Below, piece by piece: positions 1 through 5,956 of a DNA stretch of 8,395 nt (position 1 is its first letter; every line of letters starts with the position of its first letter). The notes below the pieces were generated by a model that saw only the letters and a list, made by a program, of their open reading frames with translations, did no database searches and had not been told where the DNA came from. Origin of the DNA: an uncultured Erysipelotrichaceae bacterium (GTDB lineage: Bacteria; Bacillota_I; Bacilli_A; RFN20; CAG-826); contig CAMOEQ010000023.1 of NCBI GenBank assembly GCA_946612405.1, forward strand, positions 1 through 8,395. Direction: 5' to 3'. The translations under genes were made by a program, and so were the position numbers.

Positions 1-2178
1 TTCATAAGCTAATTGTAGTGAAGATTTTTGGACTTCTGTAACTGTAACATTACAGGTATCACTCTTTTGTGGGTTGTCGGTTGAAGCAACGGTAACGACC
101 GCTGTACCAGCAGCAACAACATGGACTAAACCATTTTCAACTGTGACAACACCAGTTGGATTAACCGACCATGAAACTGTTTTAACTGAAGCATTGTTTG
201 GTTCGACAGTGGCAGTTAATTGAGTATCTTGAGATTCGGTTGTTAAATCTAATGATTTTGGAGAAACAGTAACGGATGTGACTTCAACTTTGTTTGAAGT
301 AACTGTAACTGTACAAGAATCTGAAAGTGTATTTTTGGCGTTGGATGTAGCGGTAACAACAGCTGTACCAACGGCTTTAGGAGTAATAACGCCCTGTTGA
401 TCGACTGAGACATAGTCTCCGCCAGAAGTGACAGACCATGTAACCGATCTATCTTTTGCTTGTTCCGGAAGAACTGTAGCGGTTAATGTCTTTGTACCTT
501 CTCCAATAATTAATGATTCAGTTTTTGGAGAGACGGTAACAGAAGAAACTTCTGGATAACCAACGTGTACATTACATGTAGCAGTTTTTTTACCATCTTC
601 AGTTGCAACGGTGACGACTGCATCACCAGCAGCTTCTGGACTAACAGAACCATTATTAACTGTAACGATGCCAGTTGGGTTAACTGACCAGCTAACTTTC
701 TTATTAGTTGCATTGGTTGGTTCAACAGTAGCAGTTAATGTTTGAGCAGAACCACCAAGTACAAAGTCTAATTTATCGGTATTGAGTTTTACACCAGTAA
801 CTGGGACAACTGATGGAGTGGTTTTATTAACGATTGTAGATGTTCCGGTAAAGACTAATTGCATATTGTCATTATATGGAACAGGAGTAATATCGCTTAA
901 ATCGATCTTATCGCCAGCGTTTGCGCTAGCTAAAACTGCGCCACGTGGATCATCGGTCTTATAAGCATTTTTATCAAATTTAACAGTGATTGTATCTGTA
1001 CCAACTGTAAAGGTTGCAATACAGTTTTTACTTGCGCTCCATTCTTGTTTTGTTGCAAGAACAGCATCTGTTAAATGGGCACGAATATTTTGATTCAATC
1101 CACTTAATTGTGATTGAGATGTAACTTGAACAGAAGCAGGTAAATCGGCATCTGAACCAACTGTAACATCTTTTAATGAAGCAGTCTCAACTTGGCCATA
1201 ATAAAGTTTCATTGTGGCTTTGACGGTGACGGATTTTCCGACTTCAATTCCAGCAATTGCACTGGAACTATAGACGTAAATACCATATTTTCCATCTTGA
1301 ACATAGAAAGCGTTCTTTGTAATTGCCACGACTACACCAGTAAATGTGTATTCCTCGGTTGTACCAGCTGTACCAGCTGCGATTGCGGCTTCATAAGCTT
1401 CTTGAAGAGCTGATTTTTGTCCAGCAACGAATTCAACCGAAACGGTTGTTGAAGAATATGCAGTGAATGAATATTTACCACCTTCTTCGACTAATGTTTG
1501 GCCATAAACTTTAATTGAGCCAACATAATAGCCTTCATCAGGAGTAGCGACTAATTCAACTTTAGTGCCATTTTGAACTGCTGTGGCTGGAGCACCAGTA
1601 ACAGTACCATGTGAATATGAACCTAAAGTAATTGTGCAATCAACATGATTTGATTTTAAAACAGATGGAGGTTCAATTTCATAGCCAGCTTCACCTTCTA
1701 TTTTTTTGCCAGCTAATTCGATTGTTCGAGTTTTGTAATTAGCAAGTCTACCAAAGACGACGACTTCATCACCGACTATTGGGACACTAACACCAGATTC
1801 CATAAAGCCCCAATAGAATTGAATATTGGTTGTAGCTTCATAAGAATCAGCTATGTTGAAGCGATATTCAGTTGTATCACCGCGCTCAGGTTCACTTTGT
1901 ACATAACCTTTAATGTAGGCGTCTTTTGTTTCATAGACTGTACCTTCGCTAGAAGCACCTGCAATAGCATTACCAATTTCAATTGCACGAGCAACACTAA
2001 TTGGATTGTCTAGAGTACCATACGTATCATCAACAGGTGTTGGGGTGGTTGTAGAAGTTGGTTTAGTAGAAGTAGATTGACCACTGGTAGGTGGAAGTGG
2101 CGTTCTAGGACCTAAAAAATTACAACCAGCAAGAAGAAGTGCGATGAATGGAGTGAATACTAAGATTTTTCTCTTCAT
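1..2178 (-). CDS. Large modular surface lipoprotein with OB-fold-like and Big_2 Ig-like domains (C-terminus beyond window)
   Basis: The frame is open from ATG at 2178 to the window edge (726 codons, no stop seen), so the protein is partial at its C-terminus. Residues 1-19 form a lipoprotein signal peptide: basic MKRK, a hydrophobic core and lipobox LLAGC with Cys19 as the lipidation site. Residues 20-53 are a Pro/Thr/Ser-rich spacer. Residues about 54-165 resemble an OB-fold domain of the DUF6359 type (NPISVARAI, AYIKGYV, VGDEVVVFGRL). Residues about 180-251 resemble a divergent InlB B-repeat (GTVTG, PDEGYYVGSIKVYG). Residues 254-340 look like a second OB-like domain, followed by a less clear beta-rich stretch to about 455. 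Three Big_2-like Ig domains then span about 458-540, 541-627 and 628-716. The last visible residues restart the motif that opens the second OB domain, so another copy probably follows. Expected role: a membrane-anchored surface protein binding polymer or ligand. Any catalytic domain would lie outside the window. The family-level call is firm, the function is not. Confidence 0.85.
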   Translation of the reverse strand, partial: MKRKILVFTPFIALLLAGCNFLGPRTPLPPTSGQSTSTKPTSTTTPTPVDDTYGTLDNPISVARAIEIGNAIAGASSEGTVYETKDAYIKGYVQSEPERGDTTEYRFNIADSYEATTNIQFYWGFMESGVSVPIVGDEVVVFGRLANYKTRTIELAGKKIEGEAGYEIEPPSVLKSNHVDCTITLGSYSHGTVTGAPATAVQNGTKVELVATPDEGYYVGSIKVYGQTLVEEGGKYSFTAYSSTTVSVEFVAGQKSALQEAYEAAIAAGTAGTTEEYTFTGVVVAITKNAFYVQDGKYGIYVYSSSAIAGIEVGKSVTVKATMKLYYGQVETASLKDVTVGSDADLPASVQVTSQSQLSGLNQNIRAHLTDAVLATKQEWSASKNCIATFTVGTDTITVKFDKNAYKTDDPRGAVLASANAGDKIDLSDITPVPYNDNMQLVFTGTSTIVNKTTPSVVPVTGVKLNTDKLDFVLGGSAQTLTATVEPTNATNKKVSWSVNPTGIVTVNNGSVSPEAAGDAVVTVATEDGKKTATCNVHVGYPEVSSVTVSPKTESLIIGEGTKTLTATVLPEQAKDRSVTWSVTSGGDYVSVDQQGVITPKAVGTAVVTATSNAKNTLSDSCTVTVTSNKVEVTSVTVSPKSLDLTTESQDTQLTATVEPNNASVKTVSWSVNPTGVVTVENGLVHVVAAGTAVVTVASTDNPQKSDTCNVTVTEVQKSSLQLAYE
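31..807 (-). repeat. Three tandem Big_2 Ig-like domain repeats
   Basis: Within the lipoprotein gene, three units of about 83-89 codons share a pattern: (V)TSVTVSPK-like opening strand, LTATVxPxxA, (V)SWSV or TWSV, VTV or VSV, then AAGxAVVTV or AVGTAVVTA, and a closing CxVxV strand. Unit boundaries are about 807-559, 558-298 and 297-31. Units 1 and 3 also resemble each other at DNA level: 131-221 aligns without gaps to 650-740 with roughly three quarters of bases identical by eye. The middle unit is more diverged. This is protein-domain repetition, not a mobile or CRISPR repeat. Confidence 0.75.
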
Positions 2179-2186
2179 AATTTTTT

Positions 2187-2194
2187 CCTTCCTT
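2187..2194 (-). promoter_or_regulatory. Shine-Dalgarno of the modular lipoprotein
   Basis: Reading the minus strand, AAGGAAGG lies 8 nt before ATG at 2178. It supports this start codon, which also gives a complete lipoprotein signal peptide. It contrasts with neighbouring genes that have no such site. Confidence 0.7.
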
Positions 2195-2220
2195 TACTTT
2201 TTGATTTTCCAAGCAGATAA

Positions 2221-2276
2221 AAGAAAAATCCTATTTAAAACCAATAAGCCTTAGGCTTCTAAGTTTTTTAATAGGA
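2221..2276 (-). terminator. Hairpin plus U-tract between promoter and lipoprotein start
   Basis: On the minus strand TCCTATT (2276-2270) pairs with AATAGGA (2235-2229). The stem continues through an A-rich/T-rich helix (2268-2265 with 2240-2237) to an inner AAGCC-TAA-GGCTT hairpin (2258-2246). TTTTTCTTTT follows directly, as in an intrinsic terminator. It could end transcripts from the small membrane protein gene upstream. It also lies downstream of a strong promoter, so it would stop or attenuate the lipoprotein's own transcript. Confidence 0.6.
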
Positions 2277-2304
2277 CAAGTTCGAAAATCATACTTGTGA
2301 AATT

Positions 2305-2333
2305 ATTATATTACTTAAAGTAAATAATGTAAA
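2305..2333 (-). promoter_or_regulatory. Near-consensus sigma-A promoter for the lipoprotein leader
   Basis: Minus strand TTTACA (2333-2328), a 17-nt spacer, then TATAAT (2310-2305): a 5/6 match at -35 and a perfect -10. It predicts a start near 2298. It is the best promoter match I found in the window and lies just past the stop codon of the small membrane protein gene. Confidence 0.75.
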
Positions 2334-2349
2334 TTTAGAAAACTATTTT

Positions 2350-2694
2350 TTATTTTAAAAATAAATAGGAAATCAATCCTGCGAGCAATAAAAGAGCACC
2401 CGCTAAAAGGAATGGAAGATATATTTTCCAAGCTTTTTCAATATATTCATCTTCCAAAGGAAAATCCCAATTATTTGTTTTCTTTCTTATCACTCCACGG
2501 TAGATATCTTGAGCGATAAATCCTCCACCAACATATATCACCGCAGAAAATAAGGAAATATAAGAAATGTAAACTTTAGGCCAAATATCAGAATTGTTAA
2601 TTGCAAAATATGGAACAATAGCAACTATAGCTACAAGAACAACTAAACTGAACGCATATAAATAGTTGTACCATTTTGATAACGCTTTTTTCAT
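2350..2694 (-). CDS. Small three-helix membrane protein, unknown function
   Basis: 114 residues with basic N-terminus MKKALSKWY and three predicted membrane segments at about 11-31, 41-62 and 90-112. A polar, charged loop at about 64-89 contains RGVIRKK and an acidic EDEYIEKAW stretch. No motif ties it to a named family. Its length and helix pattern suggest an accessory or anchoring membrane protein rather than a transporter. It is transcribed divergently from the TupA-like gene across 52 bp. Downstream it is followed by the lipoprotein promoter and the terminator-like hairpin. No Shine-Dalgarno precedes ATG 2694. Instead TATTAT lies 6 nt upstream, compatible with a leaderless mRNA. A real gene is likely from its coherent hydrophobic pattern and lysine-rich start, but its role cannot be named. 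Confidence 0.7.
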   Translation of the reverse strand: MKKALSKWYNYLYAFSLVVLVAIVAIVPYFAINNSDIWPKVYISYISLFSAVIYVGGGFIAQDIYRGVIRKKTNNWDFPLEDEYIEKAWKIYLPFLLAGALLLLAGLISYLFLK

Positions 2695-2700
2695 AGGAAA

Positions 2701-2706
2701 ATAATA
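2701..2706 (-). promoter_or_regulatory. Candidate -10 element for the small membrane protein
   Basis: TATTAT on the minus strand is separated from ATG 2694 by 6 nt (TTTCCT), which would place transcription start at or next to the start codon. No convincing -35 is visible, so this is tentative in AT-rich DNA. Confidence 0.3.
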
Positions 2707-2724
2707 AAATATAATTTGGGCATT

Positions 2725-2733
2725 TGCTATACT
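2725..2733 (+). promoter_or_regulatory. Extended -10 promoter for the TupA-like gene
   Basis: TGCTATACT is an extended -10 (TGnTATACT), and a second overlapping TATACT lies at 2733-2738. Transcription would begin about 2740-2746, leaving at most a few bases before ATG 2747 and no room for a Shine-Dalgarno. I see no good -35, which extended -10 promoters can do without. Confidence 0.45.
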
Positions 2734-2746
2734 ATACTAATTAAAG

Positions 2747-3640
2747 ATGAATCCAAATTTAAAAGAAAATAAACTAAAAAGAATGCTTGTCTTACCACTC
2801 AAGCCGTTTTTTAAACTTTTTCCAACAAGTTATGTTAAACATCAATATAAATACATCACCCATCATAAACTTAATTTAAAAAATCCAGTTAGATATACCG
2901 AAAAACTTCAATATTTACGTTTATACACTTACCCTAAAAATCCCTTAGTAAGTAAAGCTGCTGGTAGAGCTGGAGTAAGAGAATATTTAACCGAAAAAGG
3001 TTTTGAAGAATATTTAATTCCTATCTATGGAGTCTATGATAGATTTGAAGATATCGATTTTGATAAACTTCCCAATCAATTTGTAATGAAATGTACTCAT
3101 GCTTGTGCTTTTAACGAAATCGTAAGAGATAAATCAAAATTCGATAAAGAAGCATCAAAAAAGAAATTTAAAAAATGGTTAAAAACTAACTATGGTAAAA
3201 AGACTATGGAGAGACATTATTCTCCAATAAAACCTCAAATCATCATCGAAAAATATATGGGTTTTGCCGAGGATTTACCGGTAGAATATAAAATTCATGT
3301 CTTTAATGGAAAAGCTAAATATATGTATGTTGTCACTGGTCGTGGGGTTGATATTCGTTACAACAATTATTACATTGATTGGACTCCATTTGATGGGGCT
3401 CAATTCAATGGTTGGCATAAAAGAGAAGAAGGCGTCCCAATACCAAATAATTGGAATGAAATGATCAAAGTTGCCGAAGCGATGGCAAAAGATTTCCCGT
3501 TTGTGAGAGTTGATTTATATAACATCAATGGAAAAATATATTTCTCAGAATTAACTTTCACACCTGCAAAAGGTACTTTGATATTTGATGATGATAAAGC
3601 CGACTTTGAAATCGGAGAATGGCTAGATATTAATAAATAA
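2747..3640 (+). CDS. TupA-like ATP-grasp family protein (cell-surface polymer biosynthesis)
   Basis: 297 residues, a usual length for the TupA-like ATP-grasp family, whose namesake acts in teichuronopeptide synthesis and whose members sit in capsule and exopolysaccharide loci. Family landmarks appear in order: NPVRYTEKLQYLRLY (about 46-60), VREYLTEKG then YLIPIYGVYD (about 77-98), LPNQFVMKCTH (108-118), RDKSKFD, PQIIIEKYMG, VEYKIHVFNGKAKYM, and the C-terminal FPFVRVDLY (250-258) with FSELTFTPAKG (266-276), which carries the presumed metal/ATP ligands Asp256 and Glu268. The glycine-rich loop after the His is changed: HACAFN at 118-123, with Ala where relatives commonly have Gly. Predicted to be a cytoplasmic ATP-dependent ligase attaching an amino acid or similar group to a surface polymer; the substrate is unknown. 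The stop codon abuts that of the convergent lipoprotein gene. There is no Shine-Dalgarno; ATG 2783 is an alternative start but has no better ribosome site. Confidence 0.85.
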   Translation: MNPNLKENKLKRMLVLPLKPFFKLFPTSYVKHQYKYITHHKLNLKNPVRYTEKLQYLRLYTYPKNPLVSKAAGRAGVREYLTEKGFEEYLIPIYGVYDRFEDIDFDKLPNQFVMKCTHACAFNEIVRDKSKFDKEASKKKFKKWLKTNYGKKTMERHYSPIKPQIIIEKYMGFAEDLPVEYKIHVFNGKAKYMYVVTGRGVDIRYNNYYIDWTPFDGAQFNGWHKREEGVPIPNNWNEMIKVAEAMAKDFPFVRVDLYNINGKIYFSELTFTPAKGTLIFDDDKADFEIGEWLDINK

Positions 3641-4504
3641 TTATTGCCAACTAGATTTTGGTAATAATACTTCGTAAAGCATCACCGCGAAATGGTGATC
3701 TTTTTCTTCTTGAGCATCATCGCTTAAATCTTCACGAGTTGTTTTAAGAGTAAAATCCATACTCATTGCAACCGCATCATTAATACGCGGCTCATAATAA
3801 GCACGTTCCAAAGTTCCGTTTTCAACATAATCATTTGCTAAATAGACAGTTACGAGATTTGTATCACCACCGCTATCGCAAGGAATTGGAACTTCACTAA
3901 AGAAGAAATTAACAACATCGTATGAACTCGAATTTGTAATATGTTTATAGAATGTGACATTAATATCAACATAAACTGTGCCACTTAATGGAGAAGGATG
4001 TACAGCACTATTTTCATAATCGGTCGCACCACGTAATGAAAATGAGAAATATTTATAATTAACAAGTTTCTTTGGGAAATATGTCGCGTATCCGTGTTTG
4101 TCAAGTTGAACGCGCGATAATTGAAATTTGCCTTCACAACGAACTCTTCCGTCATACAATTTTGAAAGGTATCCATATGCGAATGATTCATCGATTTTAG
4201 TTAAATTATTATTTCGACCAAATTCTTTATTTAAATCCATTGGGGAAGACCATAAATAACCTTCAGTATTATCTTCGGCGCGGATTCCGTTTAAAGAATT
4301 GGAAGATGTGTAATCTAATCCTGGAACCATCGTTTTAGAAACATATGATGCAACCTCAAGATCTCTTATACCTTTGGTTTCGGTATAATAATTCTCCATA
4401 AAATTAGGAGAGTTATAAGCGTAATCAACATAAAGCTCACTAGTCTTTGAACAACTAGCTAATAAAGGAAAAAGCATCAATAAAACTAGCGATTGTTTTT
4501 TCAT
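3641..4504 (-). CDS. Orphan lipoprotein, translationally coupled to the polymerase-like gene
   Basis: 287 residues beginning MKKQSLVLLM, a hydrophobic core and lipobox LASC with Cys18 as the lipidation site, so it is a predicted membrane-anchored extracellular lipoprotein. The mature part has no membrane segment or repeat. It is rich in alternating polar/hydrophobic stretches (for example 150-160, 174-187, 197-207, 217-224, 246-255), suggesting a beta-sandwich. Cys123 and Cys209 are the only other cysteines and could form a disulfide. I recognise no family. Its ATG overlaps the TGA of the upstream gene (ATGA, 4504-4501), and AGGAGG sits 10 nt before it, so the two proteins are probably made together. 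This suggests a partner role at the cell surface for the polymerase-like protein, which is inference from position only. Its stop codon directly touches that of the convergent TupA-like gene. Confidence 0.75.
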   Translation of the reverse strand: MKKQSLVLLMLFPLLASCSKTSELYVDYAYNSPNFMENYYTETKGIRDLEVASYVSKTMVPGLDYTSSNSLNGIRAEDNTEGYLWSSPMDLNKEFGRNNNLTKIDESFAYGYLSKLYDGRVRCEGKFQLSRVQLDKHGYATYFPKKLVNYKYFSFSLRGATDYENSAVHPSPLSGTVYVDINVTFYKHITNSSSYDVVNFFFSEVPIPCDSGGDTNLVTVYLANDYVENGTLERAYYEPRINDAVAMSMDFTLKTTREDLSDDAQEEKDHHFAVMLYEVLLPKSSWQ

Positions 4505-5943
4505 ATTAATTCTTCCTCCTTTACATCATCAAAAGAATAATCATCATCGATGGTGTTTTTGTTTTGTTTTGTTTCCTTAGAAACCACTTCTTTAAATACA
4601 ACTTCATCTTTTCCGCTAGGAAGAATGGTATAACCAATAATAAAGAGAACAATAAAGAATGGAAGTGATCTAGTAAATGGATAATAAGAACGCGATGAAT
4701 GAGTGATTGGGAAAACATCATTAAAGAATGTTGAATATAAAACAAATCCAATAATGAATGTTAAGAATATAACTTTAACGTAATCTTTGTCTTTTGAACG
4801 ATTGAGATAATTGCTAAATGATTCAAAGGCAAAGAAGCCAAATAACAAGAAGAGGATGAATGCAAGAATTCCGCCTTCTTTGATAATTTCAACTTCAAAC
4901 ACTCCGGTACTTGTTAATATCGCGGCATCAGAAATCTTATAACCATTGATGTATTCTAAAGTGTTGATACCAAATAAATTAAATGGTTTTAAAGCAGCCT
5001 CTAAAATCGGATTAACTTTAATCATAATTCCATTAGAATTGAAAATCCTATCTAAGAAACCAGCATTAGCGATAAAATTACGAACTCCAGACACACTTAC
5101 ATTAAGTAAGGCTACTAAAACCATAACCATAACTACGCCAACAACTACCAATAAAGCATATTTAAGAATATTAATCGCGAGCTTGTTGTTACGTAGATAT
5201 TTATAAAAGCAAGCCACTCCAATCGAAATAGCAAAGAAGATCAATGCTGGAAGGTTAGGAATAGAAATAATTGAAATAAAGCCGATGCCACCAATAACAC
5301 ACAAAGAAATGAATTCAATTTTATTTTCTTTTGGTTTTAAGAAGAACAAGCCTGAGAGCATGCATGCACACAATAAAGCGAATAGTCCACCATAATGTTG
5401 AGAGATTTCAACGAACTTGAAACCATTAAGCCAACTCATTTCATTTAAAATCGAATATAAGTTGCCATCATAATAATAGTTTCCAGCACTCTTATGAATT
5501 AATGGATAGAATAATCCATAATTTATCCAAGTGGCAAATGTCGAAATTAAGACGATTAATGCAAGTCCACCACCGATGCATAAAATGGCATTTCTAGAGG
5601 AAAAAGACTTCATTCTTCTAGCTGATAATCCAACAGCTAAAAATGAGATTAAAGATAAAAAAGAACCGAGTTTTGCCAGGAAATCGTATGATTCAAAGAA
5701 TTTTCCAAATGAGGTAAAAATAGACATCAATAAAAGAGGAGCGCCAACTAATAGAATAGGTTTAAGATCCTCTTTTGTATAATTTTTAAAAGCAAAGAAA
5801 GTTGCGATTAATGCAACGATAAAACCAGCGTATTGGAATATAACAGAAACACCGCCAAGTCCAAAGCCAACTAAAGCTAATAATTCAAGGACCAAAAATG
5901 CCCCTATTGATTCATATTCTTCACTGAAAGTTTTTTTAGCCAT
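4501..5943 (-). CDS. Wzy/O-antigen-polymerase-like multispanning membrane protein
   Basis: 480 residues with about 12 predicted membrane segments (roughly 13-30, 32-52, 62-79, 88-107, 119-139, 182-202, 209-227, 230-248, 262-284, 357-375, 389-408, 427-442). Two long loops, at about 140-181 and 285-356, fall on the outer face if the N-terminus is cytoplasmic. This is the usual layout of Wzy polymerases and O-antigen ligase-type proteins. The second loop has a basic residue (Arg288), NPILEAALKPFNLFGI and a following EIIKEGGILAF like the region before the late helices in that superfamily. The C-terminal tail (443-480) is charged, ending acidic (DDD, EEE). Likely role: polymerising or ligating surface glycan units at the membrane. 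No strict motif proves this, and another polytopic protein remains possible. It follows rlmH after 13 bp and overlaps the lipoprotein gene downstream. No Shine-Dalgarno precedes ATG 5943. Confidence 0.6.
   Translation of the reverse strand: MAKKTFSEEYESIGAFLVLELLALVGFGLGGVSVIFQYAGFIVALIATFFAFKNYTKEDLKPILLVGAPLLLMSIFTSFGKFFESYDFLAKLGSFLSLISFLAVGLSARRMKSFSSRNAILCIGGGLALIVLISTFATWINYGLFYPLIHKSAGNYYYDGNLYSILNEMSWLNGFKFVEISQHYGGLFALLCACMLSGLFFLKPKENKIEFISLCVIGGIGFISIISIPNLPALIFFAISIGVACFYKYLRNNKLAINILKYALLVVVGVVMVMVLVALLNVSVSGVRNFIANAGFLDRIFNSNGIMIKVNPILEAALKPFNLFGINTLEYINGYKISDAAILTSTGVFEVEIIKEGGILAFILFLLFGFFAFESFSNYLNRSKDKDYVKVIFLTFIIGFVLYSTFFNDVFPITHSSRSYYPFTRSLPFFIVLFIIGYTILPSGKDEVVFKEVVSKETKQNKNTIDDDYSFDDVKEEELI
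4515..4520 (-). promoter_or_regulatory. Shine-Dalgarno of the orphan lipoprotein
   Basis: AGGAGG on the minus strand, 10 nt before ATG 4504, lies inside the last codons of the polymerase-like gene. It supports this start and coupled translation through the ATGA overlap. Confidence 0.75.
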
Positions 5944-5949
5944 ATAAAT

Positions 5950-5955
5950 ATTATA
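5950..5955 (-). promoter_or_regulatory. Candidate -10 element in the rlmH/polymerase gap
   Basis: A perfect TATAAT on the minus strand sits 6 nt before ATG 5943 and occupies much of the 13-bp intergenic gap. Start of transcription would fall at the ATG. No -35 match is visible at the proper distance (TAACGA at 5978-5973), so it may be chance or a weak internal promoter. Confidence 0.35.
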
Positions 5956-5956
5956 A

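Larger units (their letters stand above)
2179..2298 (-). promoter_or_regulatory. Structured 5' leader of the modular lipoprotein (possible attenuator or small RNA)
   Basis: From the predicted transcription start near 2298 the leader is about 120 nt. It holds a first hairpin with arms ACAAGT (2298-2293) and ACTTGT (2281-2276) around an 11-nt loop. A long terminator-like hairpin follows immediately, then a U-tract, then the Shine-Dalgarno. The loop segment GATTTTC (2290-2284) is complementary to GAAAATC (2209-2203) beyond the terminator, allowing a pseudoknot or competing fold. A tiny frame, ATG at 2292 to TAA at 2251 (MIFELVLLKNLEA), runs into the terminator arm; it has no Shine-Dalgarno. The sequences are seen directly, while a regulatory function is inference. 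I do not recognise a known riboswitch class. Confidence 0.45.

Noticed and set aside
510..725. Minus-strand 71-codon frame rich in Leu and Gln
   Set aside because: It overlaps the Big_2 region of the lipoprotein in another frame. Its composition is what shifted Thr/Val codons give, and the domain-bearing frame is clearly the real one.
31..807. Repeated DNA considered as a CRISPR array or mobile repeat
   Set aside because: Units are about 260 bp, in frame, diverged and encode Ig-like domains. There are no short direct repeats with unique spacers.
782..2013. Three plus-strand frames (782-964, 1192-1413, 1819-2013)
   Set aside because: All are antisense to the lipoprotein gene, without Shine-Dalgarno or recognisable motif. 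Their Ser/Cys/Thr-rich translations look like shadows.
2179..2349. Known riboswitch or T-box in the lipoprotein leader
   Set aside because: I could not find a T-box sequence or a recognised aptamer core, so only an unassigned structured leader is claimed.
4501..4504. Mycoplasma code in which TGA is Trp
   Set aside because: TGA ends the polymerase-like gene in an ATGA overlap with a good Shine-Dalgarno for the next gene, and Trp is TGG in all genes read.
3985..5782. Short frames inside the orphan lipoprotein and polymerase-like genes (3985-4191, 4521-4751, 4946-5206, 5531-5782)
   Set aside because: They lie wholly within genes supported by a signal peptide, membrane pattern and overlap geometry, and show no independent coding evidence.
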